Numbered from the stretch's first letter, positions 33,448 through 43,608 are shown. The stretch is DNA of 64,000 nt from Ideonella_A sp963843805 (GCA_963843805.1 CAWJLY010000001.1:868001-932000), one strand, 5' to 3'. Numbers and translations are program-made. Notes: a model not told the origin generated them from the sequence alone.

Positions 33448-36400
33448 ATGCCCGACGACCCGAACGCGCCGCAAGCCCCGAACGCCGTGGAACTGACACT
33501 GATCGGGCGCGAGGCCGAGCCCGCCCTGCCCGGGCTGTTGATCAGCGCGACCCGCTCGGCCGCCGGTGGCGACGACATCTTCCTGCCGTCGGGTTACCTG
33601 AAAGCGCTGCGTTCGATCGATGTCGGCCCGGCAGCGCGCAGCAGCACCGCTGGCGCAGCCGAGCGCAAACTGGTTGCGCAGGACGGCGAGATCATCGTGC
33701 TCGAACTGGCCGATGGCAGCACGCTGATCACCAGCGCCGAGCGGCTGCGCGAAACCCTGGCGCAGACCCATCCGGAGATGCTCGATGGCGACACCATCCT
33801 GCTCGAAAAACTGCGCGTCGAAGGGGCAGCCGCCGGCCGTGGCCTTGGCGATGCGCTGGGCGGCCTGATCAGCAAGGTATTCACCCTGGTGGTGAGCGGG
33901 CGCGACGCCATCATCGATGCGGCACTCGGCCAGCTGCAGAACAAGGCCGAACTCGGCGTCAGCTGGCTCGGCACCAAGGTGCTGATGCGTGCGATCGAAA
34001 ACCAGTTGGCGCACGGACCGGGCCTGTATCGCTGGGTTGGCTCCAGCGGCCAGGAGAGCGATCTGCTGGCGGTCGAGCTGGTCGATGCCAAAGACACCCC
34101 GCAGCGCGATCCGGAGCGGCATCCGATGCTGGTATTCGTTCACGGCACCGGGTCGAGCACGCTCGGCAGCTTTGGCGAATTGCGAATCGGCGACCGTGAC
34201 CTGTGGGCCGCGCTCGAAGGACGTTTCCCAGGTGGCATTTTCGGCTTCGAGCACCGCACCTTGTCGGAAAGCCCGATCGAGAACGCCATCCAGCTGGTCA
34301 GCGCCTTGCCGCGTGGTGCGAATGTCTGCCTGGCGTCCCACTCGCGCGGCGGGCTGGTGGCCGATCTGCTGTGCCTGGGCGATTTCGATTCGCTGATCGA
34401 GTTGTACCGTTACGCGTTCACCGGCACGGGCGATCCCGATCCGCAGGAGTCGGCGCGCGTGCGTGCCGAACTCGAGGACGCCCACAGTGAACAACGCGGG
34501 CAGCTGAGAACACTGGCCCGCCTGCTGCGCGAACGCGCCATCGTGATCCGCCGCTACGTACGAACGGCCGGTCCGGCCAACGGCACGCTGCTGGCCAGCG
34601 GCAATTTCGACGTCTTCCTGTCGGGCATGCTGACCCTGATCGGCGCCGTGCCATTCTTCTTCGGCAGCCCGATCTATTCGGCGTTCAAGCGGGTTGTCAT
34701 CGAGATTGCAAAAAACCGCACCAATGCCCATCTGGTGCCCGGAATCGAGGCGATGCTGCCCGACAGCCCGATCGCCGCCCTGTTGCGCGACGCACCGGTG
34801 CGCCCGGGGTTGGCGATGTCGGTGATTGCCGGCGATATCCAGGGCGGCAATCTGTTGAAACGCCTGGGCGTGCTGCTGACCGACTTCGTGTTGTTCGACC
34901 AGCAGGACAACGACCTGGTTGTCGATACCCCGTCCATGCTCGCCGGCATCGCGCCGAAAGCCGCCTCCCGGGTGCTGTTCGATCGCGGCGCCGATGTTTC
35001 GCATTTCCGCTATTTCACCAACCTCGAAACCCGCTCGGCGCTGCGCGACTGGTTCATCGCGGCCGACCCGTTGCAACTGAGCAGTTTCCGCGCCTTGCCG
35101 AGCGCCGACGAATACGACGCCGCGTTGGCCAGCGCCGAGCGCAGCCGCGATGGTGGCGACCCGAAACGGCCGATCGTTGTGGTGTTGCCTGGCGTGATGG
35201 GTTCGCACCTGCGGGTCGGCAGCGACGATCGAGTCTGGTTCGATCCGCCGGATATCGCCACCGGTGGCCTCGACAAGATCGGCTGGGGCCAGCCAGGCGT
35301 CGAGGCCGAAGAGCTGTTCGCCATGTTCTACGGCAAGCTCTGCGCGCACCTGTCGAGCAGCCACCGCGTCGAGCGATTCGCCTACGACTGGCGGCAGCCG
35401 ATCGATGTATTGGCCGAGCGCCTCGGCGCTTTTCTGGCCCAGTTGATGAAGGACAGCGAGGCGCCGATCCGGATCCTGGCCCACAGCATGGGCGGGCTGG
35501 TCGTGCGTGCCTGCATCCATAAACGCCGCAGCGTGATGGATGCGCTGATGGCACGTGACGGTGCGCGGCTGGTGATGCTCGGCACGCCGAATCAGGGGGC
35601 GCATTCGATGGTTGCCAACCTGATCGGCAAGAGCGACATGCTGCGAACGCTGGTGCGGCTCGACCTGAAGCACGACATGCAGCAGGTGCTCGACATGGTG
35701 GCGGATTTCCGCGGCGCCATGCAGCTGTTGCCCAAGCCCGGATTCACCGATACCTTTCAGGGCCAGGAAGACGGCGGCGGCATCTATCCGTATCAACGTG
35801 CCGAGACCTGGCTCGACCTGAAGACCAAGGTGGTCGATTTCTGGTTCGGCAACCAGCGCGCCGCCACACCGACGCAAACCGCCCTCGATGAAGCAAGCTG
35901 GTTGTGGACTGCCGACGGCCAGGGTACACCGGCACTGCCCGCCGCCTACGAGAAAGTCGCGGTGTATGTCTTCGGCGTGGCGGCCAACACGCCGTGTGGT
36001 GTGCGCGAGCAGGTCGATGGCAAGGGCCGCGTGCAACTCAAGCTGATCGGCACCACGCGTGGCGACGGCACGGTCACCTGGGACTCCGGCCGCATCGGCG
36101 GCATCGGCAGCTTCTACTACCAGCCGGTCCAGCACGGCGACCTGCTGTCGACGGTTGAACATTTCCCGGCACTGACCGAATTGCTGACCTCGGGTGCGAC
36201 CGCCTTGCTGAGCATGCAGCCGCCGGCATCGCGGGCGATCGAACAGCCGCGGCCGATCAGCTACGACGCCGGCCCGCCGACAGTTGCCGATCCCGACGCC
36301 CTGCAACGCGCGATGATGGGCAGTTCGCTGCGCAACCGGGTACCGCCACGGCCGCGACGGCGGCTCGAGGTGTCGGTCAGGGCGATGGACCTGCGCTTCA

Positions 36401-39400
36401 TCAGCAAGCCGATCATGGTCGGCCACTACGAACAGGATTCGATTGCCGGTGCCGAATCGCTGATCGACCGCGAATTGCTCGAGGGCGATCTGAGCGAACG
36501 CCATTTGCTCGGCCTTTATGCCGGCGCCAGCGGAACCGCCACGGTGGTGCTGCGCATCCCCAACGAGTTCGAACGCGAGCGCGGCAGCCTGACTGGCGCG
36601 GTGGTGACCGGCCTCGGCCGCTACGAAGGCTCGCTCAGCCCGACCGACCTGACCAGCGCGGTTCGTACCGGCGCGCTGCGTTATCTGCTGCAGGTGGTCG
36701 ATGTGCTGGGCCAGGCCGACCGGGAGATACCGCTGGCCACCTTGTTGCTGGGTTTCAATTCGTCGGCCAACCTGACGATTGCGGCATCGGTCGAATCGCT
36801 GGTCAACGGCGTGATGCAGGCCAATGCGCGCTTCTTCGAGACGACACGGCTGAATATCCGGATTGCCCGCCTCGATATCGTCGAGCTGTACCTCGACACC
36901 GCGATCACCGCGGTCTACGCGCTGCGCCAGCTGACCCCGCAGCTGGTGGCAAAAGCCGAGCAGCAAGGGGCCACGCTGCTCGCGCGTGGCGAACTGGTGC
37001 GCGGCGATGGCGCCCGCCAGCGGCTGTTCGACGACCGCAATTCGAGCTACTGGCCGCGACTGCTGATCACCGACGCCGACAGCCCCGATGTCGATTGCAC
37101 ACCAGCCATCGCAAGTGACGCTGCGTCACGAAACAGCGTTCGCAGCGAGCGCAACGTGGTGCGGGTGGCCGATCGCCTTCGTTTCCTCTACGTCGGGCAA
37201 CGCGCCCGCGCCGAATCGGTGATGCAGCAACGCCAACCCGGCCTGATCGAGGCACTGGTGGCGCAGCAGATCCGCGAGCCGGTCTGGAACGAGGACTTCG
37301 GTCGCATGCTGTTCCAGTTGATGGTGCCGCATGACTTCAAGGATGCTGCGCGCCAACTCGATCGCGTGGTGCTGGTGGTCGATGCGCAAACCGCCAATCT
37401 GCCGTGGGAGCTGATGCTGGCCGACGACCCCGCGCAGCGCGACCACTCATCCGGCCTGCTCGATGACCGCCGCCCGCTGTCACTGCGCGCAGCGGTGGTG
37501 CGCCAACTGGCATCGTCGCGGTTTCGCAGCCAGGTTCGGCAGACGCTCGGGCGCACCGCGCTGGTCATCGGCAATCCGTCGGTGAGCGGTTTTGGCGCGG
37601 CCTTTCCAACCGTCACGGCCACTGCCCCAGGCACCGGCGGTGCCACCTCGGTCACCGTCACAACCGCACAGGATCCGCCCTCGCTGCCGGGTGCGCAGGC
37701 CGAGGCGGTGGCGATTGCTGGCATTCTGGCCAGCATGGGTTACAGCGTGGCGTCGGTGATCGGCGAGCAGCGTCAGGCCAGTGACGTGTTGTCGATGCTG
37801 TACCACCAGCCGTGGCGAATCCTGCACATCTCGGCGCATGGCGGTTTCGACCTGCGCCACATCGACGGCCGCAATCGCAGTGGCGTGTTGCTGTCGGGCG
37901 GCCTGCTGATCACCGCGGCCGAAATTGCCGCAATGGAAATCGTTCCCGACCTGGTGGTGCTGAACTGCTGTCACCTGGGTCAGATCGATGGTGGCCGCAA
38001 CGGCAACAAGCTGGCCGCCAGCGTTGCCACCGAGTTGATCCAGATCGGTGTGCGCTGCGTGCTGGTGGCGGGCTGGGCCGTCAATGACGAGTCGGCCAAA
38101 CGATTCGGTCAGGTCTTCTACGAGCAGTTGTTGCTGCGCCGGAAACCGTTCGGCGACGCTGTGTTTGCCGCGCGCTGCGCCACCTGGGAAGCCAGCCCGA
38201 CCGACATCACCTGGGGCGCGTTCCAGGCCTATGGCGACCCGGGCTGGGTCGCTGAACCGCGCGCGCTGGGCGCATCGACCGGTCAAAGCAGATCGCTTTA
38301 TGTGTCGCCCGACGAATTGCTGGACGACCTGGCCGGCGCTCGTGCCGATTTGGCCAGGCGACGGGGCTCGATGAGCGAGCGCGAACTTCGCTCGCGCGCC
38401 GACGCAGTGGGCCACCTGGTCGAGCACCGCTGCCCGCCTGGCTGGGCTGGCCTGCCCCAACTGCATTCGGCGCTCGGCACGACCTGGTACGAGTTGAACC
38501 AGTTCGAACGCGCGCGCGAGCAATTCATCGCCGCCATCCGCGCCGAAGATGCCCAAGGCGTGGTGCCGATCCGTGACATCGAGCGCCTGGCCAATGTCGA
38601 GGCGCGGCTCGGCGAGCGGCGTGCCGAGGCTGAGATCCTGATTGGTGACGGTGACCGTGCATCGGTTGCCGAAGCAATCGGCTTGATCGAACTGGCACTG
38701 GAGCGACTCGACGGCCTGGATGCGTTGATCGGCGCCGGCGCCGATGCGACGGCGGATGCCAGCGCCGCCGCGCCGGTCAACGCGATGCGTTGTGCCTTGC
38801 GTGGCAGTGCGTGGAAGCGCAAAGCCAGTGTGTATGCCCGCCTGTTGTTGAACGGCAGGCTCGGTGATGCAGCGGCCGATACCACTCGCGCCGACATGGC
38901 GCACGCCCTGGGGCAATCGATCGCGGCCTATCGCAGCGCCGAAGGCGTTCCGGGCAGCAGCCATTTTGTTCCCTACCTGGCCTTGAATCGGCTGGCGCTC
39001 GATTCGCTCACATCGTGGGCCAGCCCGGCCAGCAAGGATTCGGCGATTGGCCTGGCCGAGCAGTGCCGACAAACCGCCGACCTGGTCTTCAGTGAAGACA
39101 AGGGGCCGTGGGCGGCGGTGATTCCGGCCGAATCGCTGCTTGTCGAACATCTGATCAAGGGTAGCCTCGGGCGCCAGGACGATACCGGCCGACAGATTTT
39201 CGAGACCATCATCCAGGCCTATGCCGACGCGACCAGCAATGTCATCGTCAAGCCGTCGGAGATCGATTCGATCGTCACCCATCTGGATGTGTTGTCCAGG
39301 CTGTGTGACGCCCTGACCTTCGGCCCGTCGGGGGTTGCGGAACTGTCGTTGACCGCCGATCGACTGGGCGATCTGGCCCGCAGGATCCAGCCCGGACGAC

Positions 39401-39618
39401 CCGGGCGCGGTGATCGGCCGCGTAGAGCCGACAAGTCGGCTGCGCCGAAGCCCGGCTCGGCGGGCGGCGAGCCGTCGGCCTCGAAGACGCCCGTCAAACG
39501 GGTTGTCAAACGGGTTGTCAAACCGGAAACAGCGCCACCACCAACCCAGAAAGGCAAGACCGGCACGGCCAAAAAACCCGCAAGGAAGGCGAAGGCAGGG
39601 GCCGCAGCCGACAAATAG
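33448..39618 (+). CDS. Giant CHAT-domain protease with two alpha/beta-hydrolase modules
   Basis: Intact 2056-residue protein with a good ribosome site (caggagacatcgATG). Modules in order: an alpha/beta-hydrolase-like domain with LVFVHGTGSS (about 227-236) and ASHSRGGLVAD (Ser near 298); a second lipase/LCAT-like domain with VVVLPGVMGSHL (about 575-586) and ILAHSMGGLVVRA (Ser near 679); a linker domain of unknown type (about 970-1150, FISKPIMVGHYEQDSIAGAE); and a CHAT caspase-like domain with His1464 in LHISAHGGF and Cys1508 in LVVLNCCHLG. An alpha-helical TPR-like region (about 1620-1970) and a Lys/Ala/Pro-rich basic tail (about 1985-2056, with KRVVKRVVK repeats) follow. It likely combines membrane-lipid and protein hydrolysis as an effector. 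No signal peptide is seen, so it is probably cytoplasmic. Confidence 0.9.
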   Translation: MPDDPNAPQAPNAVELTLIGREAEPALPGLLISATRSAAGGDDIFLPSGYLKALRSIDVGPAARSSTAGAAERKLVAQDGEIIVLELADGSTLITSAERLRETLAQTHPEMLDGDTILLEKLRVEGAAAGRGLGDALGGLISKVFTLVVSGRDAIIDAALGQLQNKAELGVSWLGTKVLMRAIENQLAHGPGLYRWVGSSGQESDLLAVELVDAKDTPQRDPERHPMLVFVHGTGSSTLGSFGELRIGDRDLWAALEGRFPGGIFGFEHRTLSESPIENAIQLVSALPRGANVCLASHSRGGLVADLLCLGDFDSLIELYRYAFTGTGDPDPQESARVRAELEDAHSEQRGQLRTLARLLRERAIVIRRYVRTAGPANGTLLASGNFDVFLSGMLTLIGAVPFFFGSPIYSAFKRVVIEIAKNRTNAHLVPGIEAMLPDSPIAALLRDAPVRPGLAMSVIAGDIQGGNLLKRLGVLLTDFVLFDQQDNDLVVDTPSMLAGIAPKAASRVLFDRGADVSHFRYFTNLETRSALRDWFIAADPLQLSSFRALPSADEYDAALASAERSRDGGDPKRPIVVVLPGVMGSHLRVGSDDRVWFDPPDIATGGLDKIGWGQPGVEAEELFAMFYGKLCAHLSSSHRVERFAYDWRQPIDVLAERLGAFLAQLMKDSEAPIRILAHSMGGLVVRACIHKRRSVMDALMARDGARLVMLGTPNQGAHSMVANLIGKSDMLRTLVRLDLKHDMQQVLDMVADFRGAMQLLPKPGFTDTFQGQEDGGGIYPYQRAETWLDLKTKVVDFWFGNQRAATPTQTALDEASWLWTADGQGTPALPAAYEKVAVYVFGVAANTPCGVREQVDGKGRVQLKLIGTTRGDGTVTWDSGRIGGIGSFYYQPVQHGDLLSTVEHFPALTELLTSGATALLSMQPPASRAIEQPRPISYDAGPPTVADPDALQRAMMGSSLRNRVPPRPRRRLEVSVRAMDLRFISKPIMVGHYEQDSIAGAESLIDRELLEGDLSERHLLGLYAGASGTATVVLRIPNEFERERGSLTGAVVTGLGRYEGSLSPTDLTSAVRTGALRYLLQVVDVLGQADREIPLATLLLGFNSSANLTIAASVESLVNGVMQANARFFETTRLNIRIARLDIVELYLDTAITAVYALRQLTPQLVAKAEQQGATLLARGELVRGDGARQRLFDDRNSSYWPRLLITDADSPDVDCTPAIASDAASRNSVRSERNVVRVADRLRFLYVGQRARAESVMQQRQPGLIEALVAQQIREPVWNEDFGRMLFQLMVPHDFKDAARQLDRVVLVVDAQTANLPWELMLADDPAQRDHSSGLLDDRRPLSLRAAVVRQLASSRFRSQVRQTLGRTALVIGNPSVSGFGAAFPTVTATAPGTGGATSVTVTTAQDPPSLPGAQAEAVAIAGILASMGYSVASVIGEQRQASDVLSMLYHQPWRILHISAHGGFDLRHIDGRNRSGVLLSGGLLITAAEIAAMEIVPDLVVLNCCHLGQIDGGRNGNKLAASVATELIQIGVRCVLVAGWAVNDESAKRFGQVFYEQLLLRRKPFGDAVFAARCATWEASPTDITWGAFQAYGDPGWVAEPRALGASTGQSRSLYVSPDELLDDLAGARADLARRRGSMSERELRSRADAVGHLVEHRCPPGWAGLPQLHSALGTTWYELNQFERAREQFIAAIRAEDAQGVVPIRDIERLANVEARLGERRAEAEILIGDGDRASVAEAIGLIELALERLDGLDALIGAGADATADASAAAPVNAMRCALRGSAWKRKASVYARLLLNGRLGDAAADTTRADMAHALGQSIAAYRSAEGVPGSSHFVPYLALNRLALDSLTSWASPASKDSAIGLAEQCRQTADLVFSEDKGPWAAVIPAESLLVEHLIKGSLGRQDDTGRQIFETIIQAYADATSNVIVKPSEIDSIVTHLDVLSRLCDALTFGPSGVAELSLTADRLGDLARRIQPGRPGRGDRPRRADKSAAPKPGSAGGEPSASKTPVKRVVKRVVKPETAPPPTQKGKTGTAKKPARKAKAGAAADK

Positions 39619-39756
39619 ACCAAGCCGTAGGCGGCCGATCCGCCTGTGGCGCGCGCTCAGCTACCGCAGGCGCCAACCCGCCTCGTCGCAGGTTTCGGCG
39701 TCATGCCATAGAGTCCGGAGCGGCGACCCGTTCGGGCGCCGCGAAAGGGCATCTAC

Positions 39757-41259
39757 ATGAATACCGTCAGCGAAGCATTTCAAACCGGGGCAACCGAGCG
39801 GCGCCGCAGCGCGTCGAACGTGGTGGAGGCACTTGCCAGGATCCTGCCAAGGCATGCCATCCTGTCGTCACACGAAGATACCGTTCCGTATGAATGCGAC
39901 GGGCTGACCGCCTACCGCCAGCGGCCGCTCGCGGTGGCGCTGCCGGAGACCGAGGCGCAGGTCCAGGCCATCCTGCAGGCCTGTCATTCGCTGGGCGTGC
40001 CGGTGGTGACGCGCGGCGCCGGCACGGGCTTGTCGGGTGGCGCGATGCCCGATGCGGATGGGGTCACCTTGTCGATGGCCAAATTCAACAAGATCGTCCA
40101 GATCGACCCGTTCAGCCGCACCGCCATCGTGCAATGCGGGGTGCGCAATCTGGCGATCAGCGAAGCAGCCGCGCCGCACCAGCTGTACTACGCGCCCGAC
40201 CCGTCGAGCCAGATTGCCTGCACCATCGGCGGCAACGTGGCTGAAAATTCCGGCGGCGTGCACTGCCTCAAATACGGACTGACCTTGCACAACGTCTTGC
40301 GCGTGCGCGGTTATGCCGCTGACGGAGAGCCCGTCGAGTTCGGCAGTGGAGCGCTCGACGCTGCCGGCCTCGACCTGCTGCCGCTGATCGTCGGCAGCGA
40401 AGGGATGTTGGCCGTCACCATCGAGGTCACCGTCAAGCTGTTGCCCAAGCCGCAACTCGCGCGTTGCATCATGGCCAGCTTCGACGATATTCGCAACGCC
40501 GGCGATGCGGTCGCCTCGGTCATTGCGGCCGGCATCATTCCGGCCGGGCTGGAGATGCTGGACAAACCGATGGCCGCCGCGGTCGAGGATTTCGTCCATG
40601 CCGGCTACGACCTCGACGCCGCGGCGATCCTGCTGTGTGAATCCGACGGCACGCCGGAAGAAGTCGAAGAAGAGATCGGCCGCATGACGGCGGTGCTGCG
40701 CGATGCCGGTGCCACGGCGATCGCCGTCAGCCGCGACGAAACCGAACGGCTGAAATTCTGGAGCGGGCGCAAGAACGCCTTCCCGGCTTCGGGCCGCATC
40801 AGCCCGGACTACATGTGCCTGGATTCGACCATTCCGCGCAAACGCCTCGCCGATATCCTGCTCGCGATCCAGCAGATGGAAATCAGATACGGGCTGCGCT
40901 GCTGCAACGTCTTCCATGCCGGCGACGGCAACCTGCATCCCTTGATCCTGTTCGATGCCAACGATCCCGACCAGTTGCACCGCTGCGAGTTGTTCGGCGC
41001 CGATATCCTCGAAACCAGCGTCGCGATGGGCGGCACGGTGTCGGGCGAACACGGCGTCGGGGTCGAGAAGCTGAACAGCATGTGTGTGCAGTTCACCGCG
41101 GCCGAGAACGAACAGATGTTCGGCGTCAAGCGCGCTTTCGATCCGGCCGGCCTGCTGAACCCCGGCAAGGTGATTCCGACATTGCAGCGCTGCGCCGAAT
41201 ACGGCAAGCAGGTGGTCCGCGGCGGGCGGCTGGCGCACCCTGAGCTGCCACGCTTCTGA
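39757..41259 (+). CDS. glcD: Glycolate oxidase subunit GlcD (FAD-linked oxidase)
   Basis: FAD-binding catalytic subunit of glycolate oxidase, 500 residues; oxidises glycolate to glyoxylate at the membrane with GlcE and GlcF. The PCMH-type FAD domain includes LPETEAQVQAILQACHSLGVPVVTRGAGTGLSGGAMP, TIGGNVAENSGGVHCLKYGLT and GSEGMLAVTIEVTVKLLPKP. The C-terminal part includes FHAGDGNLHPLILFD and SGEHGVGVEK, with the conserved active-site His residues. It starts a compact glcDEF operon, 138 bp after the giant CHAT gene. A D-lactate dehydrogenase role is possible but the following glcE and glcF favour glycolate. Confidence 0.95.
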   Translation: MNTVSEAFQTGATERRRSASNVVEALARILPRHAILSSHEDTVPYECDGLTAYRQRPLAVALPETEAQVQAILQACHSLGVPVVTRGAGTGLSGGAMPDADGVTLSMAKFNKIVQIDPFSRTAIVQCGVRNLAISEAAAPHQLYYAPDPSSQIACTIGGNVAENSGGVHCLKYGLTLHNVLRVRGYAADGEPVEFGSGALDAAGLDLLPLIVGSEGMLAVTIEVTVKLLPKPQLARCIMASFDDIRNAGDAVASVIAAGIIPAGLEMLDKPMAAAVEDFVHAGYDLDAAAILLCESDGTPEEVEEEIGRMTAVLRDAGATAIAVSRDETERLKFWSGRKNAFPASGRISPDYMCLDSTIPRKRLADILLAIQQMEIRYGLRCCNVFHAGDGNLHPLILFDANDPDQLHRCELFGADILETSVAMGGTVSGEHGVGVEKLNSMCVQFTAAENEQMFGVKRAFDPAGLLNPGKVIPTLQRCAEYGKQVVRGGRLAHPELPRF

Positions 41260-41263
41260 ACCG

Positions 41264-42370
41264 ATGACAACATCACTTCATGATCCGGCGGTCGAGCGCA
41301 TCGCTGATCGCATCCGCGCTGCCGCCGCCGATTCACAAAGCCTGTGCATCTGCGGCGGTGCCAGCAAGAATTTCTACGGCGAGCCGCCGCAGGGCGATGC
41401 GCTGTCGACCCGAGAATTGAACGGCATCGTCAGCTACGAGCCAAGCGAACTGTTCATTACCGCAGCGGCCGGCACGCTGTTGACCGAACTGGAAGCGGCT
41501 TTGGCCGAATGCGGGCAGTGCCTGGCCTTCGAGCCACCCCATTTCGGCCCGACAGCCACCGTGGGTGGCATGGTTGCGGCTGGACTGAGTGGCCCGGCAC
41601 GCGCCAGTGCCGGCTCGCTGCGCGACCATGTGCTCGGCGCCAGGCTGATCAACGGCCGGGGCGAGGTCTTGACCTTCGGTGGCCAGGTGATCAAGAACGT
41701 CGCCGGCTACGACGTGTCGCGTGTGCTGGCCGGCTCGCTGGGGGTGCTCGGCGTCATCAGCGAAATCAGCCTGAAGGTCTTGCCGGTGGCGCCCGCCGAG
41801 GCGACGCTGGTCTTCGACTGCACGCAGGATGAGGCGCTGCGCCGACTCAACCAATGGGGTGGTCAGCCATTGCCGCTCAACGCCAGTCGCTGGTCCGATG
41901 ACGACGGCAGCGGGCGCTTGTGGCTGCGCCTGCGCGGTGCAACTGCAGCCGTCGCAGCGGCCTGCCGCAGGCTGGGCGGCGAGGCTGTCGAGCCTTCGGC
42001 AGCTGCTGCAGATTGGCAGGCGGTTCGCGAGCTGACGCTGCCCTGGTTCGTCGAGCGAGGCGAACGTGACCTGTGGCGGCTGTCGGTGCCCCAATCGGCG
42101 CCCGCGCTGAAACTCGACTCGGCGCCGCTCATCGAATGGCATGGTGGCCTGCGCTGGTATCGAGCCGCAACCGGGGAAGGGCCGGCCGTTCGCGCCGCCG
42201 CTCAGGCCGCGGGTGGCCATGCCACGTTGTTCATCGCCGCCAACCCGACAACCGCCACACCGAACCGCTTCGATGCGCTGAGCCCTGCGTTGGCGCGGAT
42301 TCACCGTGCGCTGATGAATGAATTCGATCCGGACGCGGTTTTTCACCGCGGCCGCCTCTATCCCGACTGA
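41264..42370 (+). CDS. glcE: Glycolate oxidase subunit GlcE
   Basis: Second FAD-binding subunit of glycolate oxidase, 368 residues. The truncated PCMH-type domain has LSTRELNGIVSYEPSELFITAAAGTLLTELEAALAE, GGMVAAGLSGPARASAGSLRDHVLGARLINGRGE, and GGQVIKNVAGYDVSRVLAGSLGVLGVISEISLKV, the GlcE signature. It begins 4 nt after the glcD stop and ends 8 nt before glcF. Needed with GlcD and GlcF for membrane-associated activity in E. coli. Confidence 0.94.
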   Translation: MTTSLHDPAVERIADRIRAAAADSQSLCICGGASKNFYGEPPQGDALSTRELNGIVSYEPSELFITAAAGTLLTELEAALAECGQCLAFEPPHFGPTATVGGMVAAGLSGPARASAGSLRDHVLGARLINGRGEVLTFGGQVIKNVAGYDVSRVLAGSLGVLGVISEISLKVLPVAPAEATLVFDCTQDEALRRLNQWGGQPLPLNASRWSDDDGSGRLWLRLRGATAAVAAACRRLGGEAVEPSAAAADWQAVRELTLPWFVERGERDLWRLSVPQSAPALKLDSAPLIEWHGGLRWYRAATGEGPAVRAAAQAAGGHATLFIAANPTTATPNRFDALSPALARIHRALMNEFDPDAVFHRGRLYPD

Positions 42371-42378
42371 GCCCGTTC

Positions 42379-43608
42379 ATGCAAACCAATCTGGCGCCCG
42401 AATTTCAGGGCACAAGCGACGGCCGCGAAGCCGAGGCGATCCTGCGCAAATGTGTGCATTGCGGGTTCTGCACCGCCACCTGCCCGACCTATCAACTGCT
42501 TGGCGATGAACTCGACGGCCCGCGTGGCCGCATCTACCTGATCAAGCAGGTGCTCGAAGGCCAGCAGCCGACCCGTTCGACCCAACTGCACCTGGATCGC
42601 TGCCTGACCTGTCGCAATTGCGAGTCGACCTGCCCGAGCGGCGTTCAATATGGCCACCTGGTCGATATCGGCCGCAAGATCGTCGATCAGAAAGTGCCGC
42701 GTCCGGCTGCCGAACAGGCCATTCGCTGGACGTTGAAGGAAGCGCTGCCGTCGCCACTGTTCGGGCCGGCGATGAAGCTGGGCCAATCGGTGCGCGGTCT
42801 GCTGCCTGCCGCGTTGAAGGCCAAGGTGCCACATGCTCGCCCGGCGGGCATTTGGCCAACGCGCCACCATCCGCGCAAGGTGTTGATGCTGGCCGGCTGC
42901 GTGCAGCCGTCGATGGCGCCGAATATCAATTCAGCCACCGCACGTGTGCTCGACGCGGCCGGAATCGAGACCGTGGTGGCGGCCAAGGCCGGCTGCTGCG
43001 GTGCCGTCAAGTTTCACCTCAACGATCAGGACGGCGGCAAGGCCGAGATGCGCGCCAACATCGACGCCTGGTGGCCGCTGTTGGATGGTGGCTCGATCGA
43101 GGCCATCGTGATGAACGCGTCGGGTTGTGGCGTCACCGTGCGCGAATACGGCCACATTCTTCGCGACGATCCCGCTTACGCCGACAAGGCGGCCCGCATC
43201 AGCGAGCTGACCCGCGACCTGAGCGAATTGTTGCCGCAACTGGTGCCGGCTTTGCTCGATCAGGTGCGCGCGCCGGCTGGCCGCATTGCCTGGCACCCGC
43301 CGTGCACACTGCAACACGGTCAGCAACTGCGTGGCTTGGTCGAGGCCGGGCTGCAATCGCTTGGCTTCGACCTGCGGCTGGCCGCGGTCGAGTCGCATCT
43401 GTGTTGCGGCTCGGCAGGTACCTACTCGGTCCTGCAGCCCGAACTGTCGGTCGCGCTGCGCGACCGCAAACTCGGCAACCTGCTGCCGATCGAGCCCGCA
43501 GTCATCGCTTCGGCCAACATCGGCTGCATCACCCACTTGCAAGGCGGCACCACGACGCCGGTGCGCCACTGGGTGGAGTTGCTCGACGAGGCGCTGCAGA
43601 CCCGCTGA
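42379..43608 (+). CDS. glcF: Glycolate oxidase iron-sulfur subunit GlcF
   Basis: Electron-transfer subunit with two 4Fe-4S clusters and CCG domains, 409 residues. Cluster motifs are CVHCGFCTATCP and CLTCRNCESTCP within the first 90 residues. The CCG-type cysteine motifs, typical of the heterodisulfide-reductase-like half, are GCCGAVKFHL and HLCCGSAGTYS. It passes electrons from GlcD/E to the quinone pool. Last gene of glcDEF. Confidence 0.95.
   Translation: MQTNLAPEFQGTSDGREAEAILRKCVHCGFCTATCPTYQLLGDELDGPRGRIYLIKQVLEGQQPTRSTQLHLDRCLTCRNCESTCPSGVQYGHLVDIGRKIVDQKVPRPAAEQAIRWTLKEALPSPLFGPAMKLGQSVRGLLPAALKAKVPHARPAGIWPTRHHPRKVLMLAGCVQPSMAPNINSATARVLDAAGIETVVAAKAGCCGAVKFHLNDQDGGKAEMRANIDAWWPLLDGGSIEAIVMNASGCGVTVREYGHILRDDPAYADKAARISELTRDLSELLPQLVPALLDQVRAPAGRIAWHPPCTLQHGQQLRGLVEAGLQSLGFDLRLAAVESHLCCGSAGTYSVLQPELSVALRDRKLGNLLPIEPAVIASANIGCITHLQGGTTTPVRHWVELLDEALQTR

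Noticed and set aside
39631..39647. aggcggccgatccgcct as terminator of the CHAT operon
   Set aside because: Six-bp stem only and no T-tract; too weak to call.
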